A stretch of 64,000 nt of DNA from Paraglaciecola sp. (GCA_009993955.1 JAACSL010000005.1:62001-126000); one strand, 5' to 3'. Positions 45,956 to 55,774 are shown, counted from the first letter of the stretch. Notes: a model not told the origin generated them from the letters alone. Made by a program: numbers and translations.

Positions 45956-47176
45956 CTAACGTAACCCTAATTCAACATCACGAATGATGTAATTGCCTGA
46001 GTATTGTGGGTGGTTTTCGCCACTGGTGTCCAAGGCAAAATAACTTTGTTCTTCTTGGCTTAAACCCTGATACCCCCCCACCACTTGATAAATCCATACT
46101 TCAGGGTCGAAATCTAGGGCCTGCTGCTGAAAATACTGCAAGGCGGTAATGCGCTCGCCACTATCAATCACCTGACAAAAATACGCTTCCACTGCTTGAC
46201 GCAACTTGTCTTCGGCAAACTGCGCATCACTTTGTTGTTCAACTTTGATTTTTTGTGCGGCACGCTCTGGCTGTTGACGTATTTGGTTGCGACTAAAGGC
46301 TTTAATCGCCCCCACCAGTTGCTGCAATTCTGCTTCATGTTCTAGTCGATGCACATCCACTGCCGCTGGTTTAATGAGTGCCGCAGCCTGATTAAACAAC
46401 ATAGGCACTTGGCTGAGCTGCGCGTAGTTGCTGGGGCTAAAGTCGGGCTTGTGCTCCATGTGTAGCAAAAAGCCCTTAAGTAGCTGGGTACGCCCTTTAA
46501 ATTGGCGAAAACGACCGATTAACTCCAGTAAACGGGCCTGCACAATAGACAACTCTTGGATCACTTTGGCAAAACACTGTTGTAAGGTTACCACCAACAA
46601 ATGTCGCAATTCTCGGTGGCTGCCAGCTTGCTCACTGAGTTCATCAAAGCGCAACATCTCCAGTTGCTTCAGTAAGTCACTCACTTGGGATTGTGCCAAT
46701 TCGTTTTCGCGGATTTTGGCATCAATGGATGACACGTAACCAAATTCATTGTTGATGCGACTGAATAACACCCGCACATTGTTGGCGAGAGATTCGGTTA
46801 AAGCGTAAACATGCTCGGTTAAATCCGCCAAATGTGCTTCCGATTCGGCATAACGCCCATGATGCAGGGCTTCTTTATAGTGCACCGACAAGGATTTAAA
46901 GCTCGCCAAAGCAGAGGCGATATTGGCGTCCAGTTGGCGATTGCGCTCATCATGCAAACTGCCTTCGAGTAAATTACGCACCGCAGATTTCAAGCGTAAT
47001 TGCGTATCCGCTTCGGGGCGCCACAAGATCCCCAAGTGACAGAGTTTTTCGATGGTTTTAGGATTATGTTTGGCTTCGTCTAATACCCCCGCAATGTAGA
47101 CCTGCATAATCAGGTCGGCATGGCGACTTAAGGCATTAAGCAGGGTAATACCCGCTTGCTGTAAGTGTTGGTTCAT
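45956..47176 (-). CDS. Condensin kleisin-like subunit (MksF/JetA-like)
   Basis: 406-residue mostly helical protein with no membrane segment. The N-terminal part looks like a winged-helix/helical region, the middle (about 150-290) is coiled-coil rich, and the C-terminal end has an acidic-aromatic stretch (DPEVWIYQVVGGYQGL). It is the third gene of an operon with a small winged-helix partner and an SMC-type ATPase, which fits a kleisin of the MukF/MksF/JetA kind. I chose the ATG at 47176, with GAGG eight bases upstream; a TTG at 47206 extends the frame by ten codons. Assignment rests mainly on operon context. Confidence 0.6.
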   Translation of the reverse strand: MNQHLQQAGITLLNALSRHADLIMQVYIAGVLDEAKHNPKTIEKLCHLGILWRPEADTQLRLKSAVRNLLEGSLHDERNRQLDANIASALASFKSLSVHYKEALHHGRYAESEAHLADLTEHVYALTESLANNVRVLFSRINNEFGYVSSIDAKIRENELAQSQVSDLLKQLEMLRFDELSEQAGSHRELRHLLVVTLQQCFAKVIQELSIVQARLLELIGRFRQFKGRTQLLKGFLLHMEHKPDFSPSNYAQLSQVPMLFNQAAALIKPAAVDVHRLEHEAELQQLVGAIKAFSRNQIRQQPERAAQKIKVEQQSDAQFAEDKLRQAVEAYFCQVIDSGERITALQYFQQQALDFDPEVWIYQVVGGYQGLSQEEQSYFALDTSGENHPQYSGNYIIRDVELGLR

Positions 47177-47243
47177 TACCCTAGCCTCACCCCAGTCAAA
47201 AACCAAACTTGGCTGCTAGCTGTCATTACATACGGCCAAGGCA

Positions 47244-47879
47244 TCATAACAAACTACCTTGTTGCACCGCTTGCTCAGCTTGCGCGGTAAGCGACAAGGC
47301 TTCTGTTTCGTCAATAAATTTAAGTACATCGTATAAGTACTCAATTTTACCAGTGGCGATGTATATCTGTTTTTCAGCATTAGGGCGCAGCAAATACCCC
47401 AGTTCTGTTAAGCGCTTGAACACCTGCTTTAATTGCCCATCGAGCTGAGTGCTGGTTGAGCCAAACAAACGATTGCGTGAAATTTTTTCAATTTGTTCGG
47501 CAAAAGCGGGAGTATCTTCAATGATGGTTTGCAGTTCATTTAAGCGCAGGGCCGTGCCTTGGCTAACCGGAACATCCGAGCCATTGGCTTGTTGTACCAG
47601 TATCAACCATTCCACCAAGGGCATTAAATGACTGGTAATGTCTTGAAATTGACTGCCCAACTGCTTGCGTTCGTTGTCATATAAACTTTGGTAGGCAGCA
47701 AAAAATACCTCACCGTCGGCGGCACTGGCCAAGGTACGATTAAGCACGTTGAGTTGGCTTTCAATTTTATCACCGTTACCGGCGGTTTTTAGAAAACGCC
47801 ACGCTTCCTCGTCACTCACCTGACAAACAAAACAGCCCGATAACAACAGTTCTAATACGCGACCCTGTTCGGTGATCAT
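47244..47879 (-). CDS. Condensin small subunit (MksE/JetB-like)
   Basis: 211-residue helical protein predicted to be the MukE/MksE/JetB partner: it is short, has winged-helix-like segments near the C-terminus (FKRLTELGYLLRPNAEKQIYIA), and sits between the SMC gene and the kleisin-like gene. Its ATG overlaps the stop of the SMC gene (ATGA at 47876-47879), so stoichiometry is probably set by coupling. The family assignment is inferred from size, fold signs and neighbours. Confidence 0.6.
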   Translation of the reverse strand: MITEQGRVLELLLSGCFVCQVSDEEAWRFLKTAGNGDKIESQLNVLNRTLASAADGEVFFAAYQSLYDNERKQLGSQFQDITSHLMPLVEWLILVQQANGSDVPVSQGTALRLNELQTIIEDTPAFAEQIEKISRNRLFGSTSTQLDGQLKQVFKRLTELGYLLRPNAEKQIYIATGKIEYLYDVLKFIDETEALSLTAQAEQAVQQGSLL

Positions 47880-50800
47880 ACTTCCACCTCATTTTGCTTG
47901 GCTTGGTGCATAGCGTGCTGTTTGGCTAATTTAAGGCGTTGGGTGATGGCACTCACCTTGGGTTGCACAACCTGCAACTTACGTGTGGTTTTATCAATCA
48001 AATAGCGGTTTTCAAACAAGGTCAGCACTTCTGATTCAGGATTAGGGAAGGCACCCACCACAGAGATATTGTTATTGTGGCACGCGTCAAAAATCTTCTT
48101 CACGTTACTTTGGTGTAAGGTACCAAGTTCATCAATTGGCCAATGGATGGTGGCATCGGCTTTACCCCGCAACAAACGAGTAAAGGCCAACAAGAACTTA
48201 CACAAAATTAAGTAGGCCATACCGTGACTAGACGACTCATTTAATTGGCGGTCGGTGCGAATGATCAAATCACTGTTGCCCTCTCGCAAATGCAGTTCTA
48301 TATCCAACAGCTTACTGATGCCACCGGTGAGTGCAGCTCTGCCAAGTATGTCCAAGACTTTACGCATGCTGTGCGCGTAGTCATCGTCAGGCAATTCATT
48401 GGCACCTTCACTCATCCACGTTTGATAAAGCTTGTTGAACTGTGCCAGTTCTGGCCAAAACTCCAATTCGCTGATGCGCGAACGGATCTTCACGGCAGAC
48501 TCCGATACGCCTTCTAAAAATAGCTCTTCGTCCACTTCTTTACTGATGCGTTTACTTTGACTTTCGATGCGCCGGTCAATGTCTTCCAATACCTTGTAAT
48601 ACTGCGTCAGGTCAGCGCCAAAAATGCGCCCTTGTTCCCGTAAACCCTGTAGTTTTTGCGGCACGATCACATTCAGTAATTGGGCGAGATGCCCCACTAA
48701 ACGTCGATGATCAATGCCACGGATTCCCTGCTGATTCAACGTGGCACATTCTTCACGTGAACGCTCCCACGTATCCGACAGTCCTGTTCCCGCTTGTGCG
48801 GCAATCAATTGGTCGAAGTGCTCCACATAGGCTTTAATATCGGCCAGCAAATTCTCGCGGTTTTGCAATAAAGCCTGACCTTCGGTGATGCGCTGGGCGA
48901 TGTTTAGGCTGTTGCCACTGTTGTCTGCTTTTTCGGCCACTTCCGGCACCGTTAAGCTTAATTTGGCCAACTGACGTTTAATATTTTGCACCGCCAATTC
49001 TTGTTCTTTGTTGGTAGTTAAACTGACTTCAAATTGGCTTTGTTGCTCTTTAAATTGTTGGCGTTGGGTTTTGTACGCTGTTTGTTGTTTGTTCAACTCA
49101 CGTTCGGCCTGACTGGCGGCCTTTTTCGCTTTGGCGAGTTGTTGTTGCCAATTCAGCTTATGCCCGGTAAACACGGTTTTATACCAATGTTCATAGTCTT
49201 TCACGGTATGCCGATGGGTTTCGGTATGCAAAATATCCTGTTTAAGCTGTTTGATGTGTTTCTGTAAGGCACCTATTTCATCGACATCGACACCACGCTG
49301 AGCGAGTTCATCCGCCAACCATTGTTCGGATTTTTTCTTCTCGAGTGCCGCATTTTGTCGGGCTTTTTGCATGTGTTGTTCAATTTGATTCAACTGCTGT
49401 TGGGTATCACCCAATAACTGTTGCCAATGGAACTGATGCTCAGTTTGCGCTTCGCGTAATTGATCATGCAGAGCCGCTTGGGCACTTTGATGCTGCATCT
49501 GCTCTTTGTGTTGTTGGCTTTCATTGTCTTTGAGCAAGTGTTTATTTTGTTGTTTGCGCTCGCTTACGGCCTGAGCATATTCTTGCTGAATTTGCTCTTT
49601 GTCGGCTTGTAAACGTTTGCGATTTGCTTCTGCAGTGCGTGCATCGCTCTCGCGTTTGGCCTGTAATAATTCCTTGTTACGTACCTCTTCACTGGCTTTG
49701 GCCAGTTCAAGTTCCACTTCATTTTGACTCGCTAATAGTTCAGCTAAACGCTGCTGTGCAGCATGCAAACGCTGCTGTAAAGCATGTTCAGATTCTGCGT
49801 AGTCGGGTAAGGCCACATGGCTCAAATCCAAGCGCACGCCAAACATACTCGCCTCGGCCTGTGGCACAAACTGTGGTTTCAGATCATTACGTTTGAGCAA
49901 ATCTGGGTGAATGACTTTACCCAGATCGTGTTCCCAACCCGGTTGTTCTTTGCGTAAACTCTCCAACAAACTGTGGTGTCCGGGATACAGCAACGCTTCA
50001 ACATTGTTGACTTGTTGTTGTTGCAGTAAATACGCTTTGCGGGCCTGTTCGAGGCTTTCATTGGCTTTGCTGCGTTGCTGTTGACATTGTTGATGAGCCT
50101 GCTGGGCGGCACGTAGTTTGTCGCGGCTGTGATCTTCTAGGCCATTGGCCTCTTTGATACTGACATCTAACAAATCTAATTGGCTTTGTTCAAATTCGCT
50201 GAAGCCGGCATTTTTTAAACTGGCTTGTAAGCTGGCTTGTTGAATTTTTAATTCACCTAGGCGTTGCTGGTATTCGCTATCGAGCTGGTTTTGTTGTTGC
50301 TGGAAATCTTGTTTAATCTCCTGCAAGCGTGATTGTTCTTGGCTACGCTGCTCGGTCAATTTGTCTTGCAAACTTTGTTTTTGTTCGCCATAGGTATCCA
50401 GTTCCATGCGCAATCTGTCATTCAGATCCGCCACACGTTTGTTAAACGCAGACTCCACGTCTTGGTGTTTTTCGGTGAGCAAACTGTAACGAGCCGAGGC
50501 TGTAGTCAATTCACTTTGCCACTGCGGCAAGACTTGCAGATTAGCTTGCAGCGTTTCCACGTCTTGGTCTTGCCAGGCGTCAAACTCTTTTTCTACCTGC
50601 TCAAGGTCTTTTTCAATTTTTAAACTATCGGCTTTGGCGGCTGACAGGTGTTGATTCAATGCATCGCGAGCGCTCGACCAGTCATGTTCTTGTTTTTTCA
50701 GGCTTAACAAGGTGTCGTCTAATTGCCCTTGAGCACGGAGGATCCCCGCGGCTAACTTGCTCAAATCCATGTCAAACTGCTGCTTAAGCTGAGATAAACG

Positions 50801-51592
50801 TGACTCAGCTTGACTCAACTCATGATCTGCTCGCTCTAATTTGGCAAATTCAGGGCGAATTTCATCAAACTCTTTGATCAAATGGCATTCGCGGATCCAA
50901 TCTTCTACCCGATGGCGACTTAATCCTGACGTAGGCGGTTGCACGCCATCTTCTTCCAAAATAGCGGCAATCATGGCCTTGATGGTTTCCATTTTGCCTT
51001 CTTTACTGTGCACCGCTTTTGCCAGCTTTTCGATGTGCCGCAGTTGATGACTGCTGTCACACAAACTAAAAATTCTGGCATAACCCAACAGCTCACGACT
51101 ATTGGCACAACTGTTCAATACGCCACGATCATTTTGCAAAATGGCGCGATAGTCTTTGGTGTTTAGAAGATTAGTGACCAGCACGTTTGCGCGCTTTAAA
51201 TTTCGCGCCAATTCGTTCATCGATATGCTGGCGTGTTCTCCGGCTTTGTTCTGGTACAAATAATCACTGAGTTCAAAGGGTTTGCCGATTAAGCGATAAT
51301 TCACCCCACTGCCGCTGGATGCTAATACGACCTGACACAAATCTTCTTCGTTGCGAGCATATTCGTAGATGATAAAACTTGATTCACGGGGTAAATACCA
51401 ACGCTCGAAACTGTCACGTGTGGCAGGCACCACTCGGCTTGGATATTCACCATAAAATACCGGAATAAGGCGTTGCAAGGTGGTTTTACCTGAGGCATTG
51501 GTACCACAAATGTTGGTATGACCCTTGAGTTTTAATTCCACCACGCCGGGCAGATGGGTGTCGATAAGAATAATGCGATGTAAACCAGGCAT
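47876..51592 (-). CDS. SMC-type ATPase (MksB/JetC-like)
   Basis: 1238-residue SMC-like ATPase. Walker A is GTNASGKTT at 30-38 and Walker B is HWPIDEL near 1150-1156 (Asp1154, Glu1155), with SSHGMAYLILCKF upstream of it in the place of the ABC signature. Between them are long Gln/Glu/Lys-rich coiled coils with a gap that could be a hinge. It resembles the DUF3584-type condensin ATPases (MksB and Wadjet JetC). It is first in a coupled three-gene operon, and a good AAAGGG site precedes the ATG. It would compact or extrude DNA loops; a defence or chromosome-maintenance role is undecided. Confidence 0.72.
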   Translation of the reverse strand: MPGLHRIILIDTHLPGVVELKLKGHTNICGTNASGKTTLQRLIPVFYGEYPSRVVPATRDSFERWYLPRESSFIIYEYARNEEDLCQVVLASSGSGVNYRLIGKPFELSDYLYQNKAGEHASISMNELARNLKRANVLVTNLLNTKDYRAILQNDRGVLNSCANSRELLGYARIFSLCDSSHQLRHIEKLAKAVHSKEGKMETIKAMIAAILEEDGVQPPTSGLSRHRVEDWIRECHLIKEFDEIRPEFAKLERADHELSQAESRLSQLKQQFDMDLSKLAAGILRAQGQLDDTLLSLKKQEHDWSSARDALNQHLSAAKADSLKIEKDLEQVEKEFDAWQDQDVETLQANLQVLPQWQSELTTASARYSLLTEKHQDVESAFNKRVADLNDRLRMELDTYGEQKQSLQDKLTEQRSQEQSRLQEIKQDFQQQQNQLDSEYQQRLGELKIQQASLQASLKNAGFSEFEQSQLDLLDVSIKEANGLEDHSRDKLRAAQQAHQQCQQQRSKANESLEQARKAYLLQQQQVNNVEALLYPGHHSLLESLRKEQPGWEHDLGKVIHPDLLKRNDLKPQFVPQAEASMFGVRLDLSHVALPDYAESEHALQQRLHAAQQRLAELLASQNEVELELAKASEEVRNKELLQAKRESDARTAEANRKRLQADKEQIQQEYAQAVSERKQQNKHLLKDNESQQHKEQMQHQSAQAALHDQLREAQTEHQFHWQQLLGDTQQQLNQIEQHMQKARQNAALEKKKSEQWLADELAQRGVDVDEIGALQKHIKQLKQDILHTETHRHTVKDYEHWYKTVFTGHKLNWQQQLAKAKKAASQAERELNKQQTAYKTQRQQFKEQQSQFEVSLTTNKEQELAVQNIKRQLAKLSLTVPEVAEKADNSGNSLNIAQRITEGQALLQNRENLLADIKAYVEHFDQLIAAQAGTGLSDTWERSREECATLNQQGIRGIDHRRLVGHLAQLLNVIVPQKLQGLREQGRIFGADLTQYYKVLEDIDRRIESQSKRISKEVDEELFLEGVSESAVKIRSRISELEFWPELAQFNKLYQTWMSEGANELPDDDYAHSMRKVLDILGRAALTGGISKLLDIELHLREGNSDLIIRTDRQLNESSSHGMAYLILCKFLLAFTRLLRGKADATIHWPIDELGTLHQSNVKKIFDACHNNNISVVGAFPNPESEVLTLFENRYLIDKTTRKLQVVQPKVSAITQRLKLAKQHAMHQAKQNEVEV

Positions 51593-51978
51593 AACAACCC
51601 TTTAATTGGCGTAAAACAGTGTCAGTCGGCCGATGGTTTTGGCTGACATCGACAACGATAAAAGGCCGGAGTTTACCCAGATTTAGCCGCCTTGAACACC
51701 TTGAAAACGTGACTTTTTGCTGGTTTTCCTAAGTGCTTGATTTGGGCCGAATTTGTTGGCACTTCCTGTTGTTTAGTGCACACCTGATTGGTTAAATTAT
51801 CGCCGGCTTCGACCTATTACCAAGATCAATGCATGATCGATGTCCCTCAGCGCTGAGTTATGACGTTTTTTTGCACTACAGCTTAACATCCACAAAAAAC
51901 TGCGTATTATCATAAGCTTGCTGGAGTGTAGATATTTGCATGTCACGTTTTTGTCCATAACTAATAGAGAATGACTCC
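51593..51978. promoter_or_regulatory. Divergent intergenic region with two inverted repeats
   Basis: 386 bases between the condensin operon and the TolB/TPR gene. It contains CTCAGCGCTGAG at 51846-51857, a perfect 12-base palindrome, and GATCA/TGATC arms at 51824-51828 and 51834-51838. Both could be operator sites. No ORF, tRNA or clear promoter pair was recognised. Confidence 0.4.
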
Positions 51979-54114
51979 GTGTCAAAATTGCTTGCTGAAA
52001 TGCGTCGCCGCCGAGTATTGCAAACCTTTGTACCCTACTTGGGTTTTGTCTGGTTGGTGTTGCAAGTTGTCAGTGTGATCACCCCCATGCTTAACTGGTC
52101 ACCCTTGGTGAATACCTTTGTGGCCGTGTTATTGTTTGCTGGCATGCCGGTCATGTTATACCTGTCGTGGTATTTCGATTTTACCAGTGAGGGACTGATC
52201 GCGATTCCTGACAAACACACCAATGAAGTGACACCCTTTGGGGCGCTTCGCTGGTCGATTTTACTGCTGATCACCCTAGGCTCTGGTGTTTTCGCTTATC
52301 GCTATTATACGGATGTGGAAGTGGAGTTTGCCAAATCGCAGGAAGGCATTCAGGCCACGTTTATTGCCGATTCTATTGCGGTATTACCCTTCAAAGATGC
52401 CAGTGCAGATCAAGACCAAGGGTTTTTAGCTCAAGGTCTAGCCGAAGAAATCACTAGCTTGCTGGGGCGCACCGCAGGTTTAAAAGTCGCGGCTTCCAGC
52501 TCCACTCTGGTCTTAACTGAAAAAGGGCTTGACCCAGTCACCCTTGCTCGGCGCTTAAACGTCAAAACGGTATTAAGCGGCAGTGTCAGGGTCCCCGGCG
52601 ACCAACTTAAAATCCGCGTAGAGCTGATGAATGCGCAAGATGCCAAAGTATTGTGGAGTGAAACCTTCGCCCGCAAATTTAATGACATTTTTAATGTTGA
52701 AAGCGAAATTGCGCGCTCCACCGTGAACATGCTGCAAGACAGCTATATTGAAAGTGGCTCACTTAACAACAGCGCCAGCACCAAAAGCACTGATGCCTAT
52801 GTGATTTACCTCAAAGGCCGCGAGCAATACCGCAAACAAACCACTGAGGCCATGAAAGAGGCACGCAAGTTGTTTGAACAAGCTATTGGCCTCGACCCAG
52901 AATACACCCAAGCCTACGTGGGTTTAGCGGACACCATTCTCATGCTCGCCAAAGGTGAAACCCGCTTTGGTGTGTTGGATGTCGAGGTGGCGAATAGGCT
53001 TGCCGAACAATATCTAGAAAAGGTATTTGTGAGAAATTCCACTTTGGATTATGCCTTTGCTCTGCGCGGTAAAATTTTGGAACGCAGGCATGAAACAGAC
53101 GAGGCGCTTGCCGCCTATGACAAGGCCATAAGCTTAAATCCCAGTTTATCCATAGCCTACATGTGGCGTTATTTAGTGTTAAAAAGAGCGGAGCGCTTTA
53201 GTGAGTCGCTAGCCTCATTAAAAATGGCTAACGAACTGGACCCGCTTTCCGTTGCGAATATTTATAATTTGGGTTTTGAGTATAAAATCCGCGGCAAAAC
53301 AGACCAAGCGAGTAAGCAATATAAACTACTCATTGACGAATATCCTGCACTGCCCATGGGTTATGCGGGTTTGGCGGATCTTGCCTTTGCCCAAGGGAAC
53401 TATGCCCAGAGCTTAGAGTATTGGGCGCAAGCTAAACGCATATCACCTGAAAACCAAAGTTATGAAGAGAACTACAATGATGTCATTTTGGCCTTAAATC
53501 TAGGCGATTTGTTGCCCGAGGAAATGAAAAATAACCCCAGTTATCAAAACACCTATCTGTTGCAAACGGGTAAATATGAGGAATTATTTGCGCAAATCAA
53601 TTTTGACATGTTGGCCAACCCTGATGACCCTTGGTTGAAATTTGAGGCCGCGTGGTATCAAGCCTTGGTAGGTGATCGCACAATCGCTCAGATTCAGTTT
53701 GGCGAACTGCGTGATAAGTTTGTCTCAGCAGAGTTGTACAGTATGCCCTACTGCAGCCCTGCGATTGAGATTGCCTGGGCTGACCTGAATAATGCACCTG
53801 AAAGTGGCAAGGTTTTGTTAGCTAAGTGTGCTCAGTTGGCAGACATCGCCAAACAGAGCGAGATACGCAGCAATACCTTGCTTTATTTACAAGCAAGGAT
53901 AGCCAGTCTGCAAGGCAAAACCGACTTAGCCATAGATTTATTGGATAACGCCATTGCGTCGGGCTGGACAGAATGGTGGACAGCCCTCGATCCCTTACTT
54001 GACAATATTAAATCAGCGCCAAAAGCCCAAGCCTTGTTAAAAAAGCTAGACGCTAAGTTAACAGAGCAGCGCCAATTAACGCTGCCTGTGTTGGCGCCTG
54101 TACAACAAGAATAG
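51979..54114 (+). CDS. Membrane protein with TolB-like domain and TPR repeats
   Basis: 711-residue protein. Two membrane segments occupy about residues 17-60 and a third lies at about 91-108. Next comes a TolB-N/FlgO-like domain (SIAVLPFKDASADQDQGFLAQGLAEEITSLL, about 134-165), and from about 265 onward TPR repeats (EARKLFEQAIGLDPEYTQAYVGLAD and similar). Related proteins often carry an adenylate cyclase or CadC-like DNA-binding domain at the N-terminus; here that part is absent and membrane helices stand in its place. The start is a GTG. Function is unknown; it probably mediates protein interactions at the inner membrane. Its 3' end overlaps the convergent gene by 39 bases. Confidence 0.7.
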   Translation: MSKLLAEMRRRRVLQTFVPYLGFVWLVLQVVSVITPMLNWSPLVNTFVAVLLFAGMPVMLYLSWYFDFTSEGLIAIPDKHTNEVTPFGALRWSILLLITLGSGVFAYRYYTDVEVEFAKSQEGIQATFIADSIAVLPFKDASADQDQGFLAQGLAEEITSLLGRTAGLKVAASSSTLVLTEKGLDPVTLARRLNVKTVLSGSVRVPGDQLKIRVELMNAQDAKVLWSETFARKFNDIFNVESEIARSTVNMLQDSYIESGSLNNSASTKSTDAYVIYLKGREQYRKQTTEAMKEARKLFEQAIGLDPEYTQAYVGLADTILMLAKGETRFGVLDVEVANRLAEQYLEKVFVRNSTLDYAFALRGKILERRHETDEALAAYDKAISLNPSLSIAYMWRYLVLKRAERFSESLASLKMANELDPLSVANIYNLGFEYKIRGKTDQASKQYKLLIDEYPALPMGYAGLADLAFAQGNYAQSLEYWAQAKRISPENQSYEENYNDVILALNLGDLLPEEMKNNPSYQNTYLLQTGKYEELFAQINFDMLANPDDPWLKFEAAWYQALVGDRTIAQIQFGELRDKFVSAELYSMPYCSPAIEIAWADLNNAPESGKVLLAKCAQLADIAKQSEIRSNTLLYLQARIASLQGKTDLAIDLLDNAIASGWTEWWTALDPLLDNIKSAPKAQALLKKLDAKLTEQRQLTLPVLAPVQQE

Positions 54115-54963
54115 CCAACCGAGTCGCACCACCACACCGCCCGGAGCACTCACAACATTGGGGTCTTGAGGGCTTCTGGCCAAAATAGTCAATGAGGTGC
54201 TTGAAGAGAAACTTAACTCAGAGTAAAGTCCAGAATAGCCGCAGATAAATTCCTCAGGATCAGTGTTTGCAATGGGATCACAATCGGGTATGGGCGTTTC
54301 GTGAACATTGAGATCGTAAAACCTAAAGTTGTCGCCACTTTGCTGCGACACTGAAAAATCAACGCGATACTCGCCAGCACGCATATTGGTTGGCATTGGG
54401 GCATTTAAATAAACCGGCGTTGAACCGTTGGTGTTTGTATAGGAAATTTCACTGCCCGAAAACTGCCAAATGTTGCCATCGGTGAGTGAAGTGATGGTCC
54501 AGGCAAAATGTTGCAAACTATCGGTAAACAGCACTTCAAAAAAGCCCTCAATATCTAAGGCTTCACCCTCTTCAAATTCCCATTTGCAGGCAGTGCGTTG
54601 GCCACTTGGATACTCAGCAAAATAGCGCTCAATCAGGGCATTTCGTTCAGCATCATCAACGATGGCATCAAGGTCAACGCCATAAAACAAATCGCCAGTA
54701 TTAGCAAAACACTCACCGGTGGGCGTAGCATAAATATCTAAACGCTCACCTGCCTGACTGATAGCTGGTGTGCCATTAGGTCTGCCATTATTGGTAAAGT
54801 TGGCATCTAAACCCAGATAATTTGTATAGGCGATAGGTACAATGAAATAGGTATCTGAATTTGACTCGGTTTCGGCCCCACCACTTCGCACCAATCTTGC
54901 CTCAGCCACACAAGCCGACAGCACCAACGATACACCGATAAGTTTCCAGAAACGTTTCATCAT
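54076..54963 (-). CDS. Secreted protein with candidate VSAP-type exosortase sorting tail
   Basis: 295-residue exported protein of unknown function. The N-terminus is a signal peptide with a lipobox-like LSAC, ending near residue 18, although cleavage after AEA is also possible. The middle is acidic and rich in Asn/Thr/Tyr, as in surface proteins. The end matches a PEP-CTERM type tail: VSAP, then 14 mostly hydrophobic residues, then RR and further basic residues. VSAP is a variant of the PEP motif; one Arg sits inside the hydrophobic stretch, which is unusual. XrtA at 31637-33139 would be the matching enzyme. It is convergent with, and overlaps, the TPR gene. Confidence 0.6.
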   Translation of the reverse strand: MMKRFWKLIGVSLVLSACVAEARLVRSGGAETESNSDTYFIVPIAYTNYLGLDANFTNNGRPNGTPAISQAGERLDIYATPTGECFANTGDLFYGVDLDAIVDDAERNALIERYFAEYPSGQRTACKWEFEEGEALDIEGFFEVLFTDSLQHFAWTITSLTDGNIWQFSGSEISYTNTNGSTPVYLNAPMPTNMRAGEYRVDFSVSQQSGDNFRFYDLNVHETPIPDCDPIANTDPEEFICGYSGLYSELSFSSSTSLTILARSPQDPNVVSAPGGVVVRLGWLFLLYRRQHRQR

Positions 54964-55120
54964 CTTCCCTCTACCGTTATTAAAAATTGATTGTTACCAC
55001 CTTGTCGCACTTAAGCAGCAAAATCTGACTGTTTAATTTTTGCACAATCAGTGTGGCACTGCTGTTCTCACAAATCAATGCGTGTAAAGTAGCTACCCTA
55101 CCATGATCAGGATGGACAAC

Positions 55121-55774
55121 ATGTTAAAAAAAGCCTACTCAATACACGCTTTGCACTCAATCTTGTGTGCGGTCTTCATCACCCTAAGTGTAAATCTGTT
55201 TTTTACGCTGCAAAGTGCCACTGCCTCAGAAACCCCAGCCCCCGTCAAGGCCACTATCGAGACGAGCTTAGGTAATATCCAGATTGAACTGTATTCACAT
55301 CAAGCTCCCCTCACCGTAGCGAATTTTGTGCGTTATATACAGGCAAATGCCTTCACTGGCGGGCGTTTTTATCGCGTTGTACGGTTAGACAACGACAATG
55401 GCAGCCCAAAGATTGAGGTGGTGCAAGGAGGCGTTAATCCTGATTTTAAAGAGTTTGCCCCGATTGCGCTGGAAAGCACCCAGCAAACTGGCATTAAACA
55501 TCTCGACGGCACGCTCTCCATGGCACGCGGCGCACCTGATACCGCCACCTCTGAGTTTTTTATCTGCATAGGTGAACAACCTGCTCTGGACCATGGCGCG
55601 CTCCGTAACCCCGATGGTCAGGGTTTTGCCGCCTTTGGCCGTGTTGTATCTGGCATGGATGTTGTCAAAGCCATTCATCAAATTCGTGAGGCGCAGGAGG
55701 TGGAAGATGCCTATGTCAAGGGCCAGATGTTGGCCGAGCCTGTCAACATCATTAGGGTCTCACTCGATAAATAA
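55121..55774 (+). CDS. Periplasmic peptidyl-prolyl isomerase (cyclophilin type)
   Basis: 217-residue cyclophilin. An N-terminal signal sequence (about residues 10-36) is followed by the fold: TIETSLGNIQIELYSHQAPLTVANFVRYI, FTGGRFYRVVR, VVQGG, and TLSMARGAPDTATSEFFICIG with the conserved Phe-Phe. It would speed Xaa-Pro isomerisation in exported proteins. I chose the ATG at 55121, with AGGA eight bases upstream, rather than in-frame ATGs at 55103 or 55112. Confidence 0.9.
   Translation: MLKKAYSIHALHSILCAVFITLSVNLFFTLQSATASETPAPVKATIETSLGNIQIELYSHQAPLTVANFVRYIQANAFTGGRFYRVVRLDNDNGSPKIEVVQGGVNPDFKEFAPIALESTQQTGIKHLDGTLSMARGAPDTATSEFFICIGEQPALDHGALRNPDGQGFAAFGRVVSGMDVVKAIHQIREAQEVEDAYVKGQMLAEPVNIIRVSLDK

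Noticed and set aside
49034-49267. Plus-strand open frame inside the SMC ATPase gene
   Set aside because: It is a shadow of the Gln/Glu/Lys-rich coiled-coil codons on the other strand, and many similar ones occur there.
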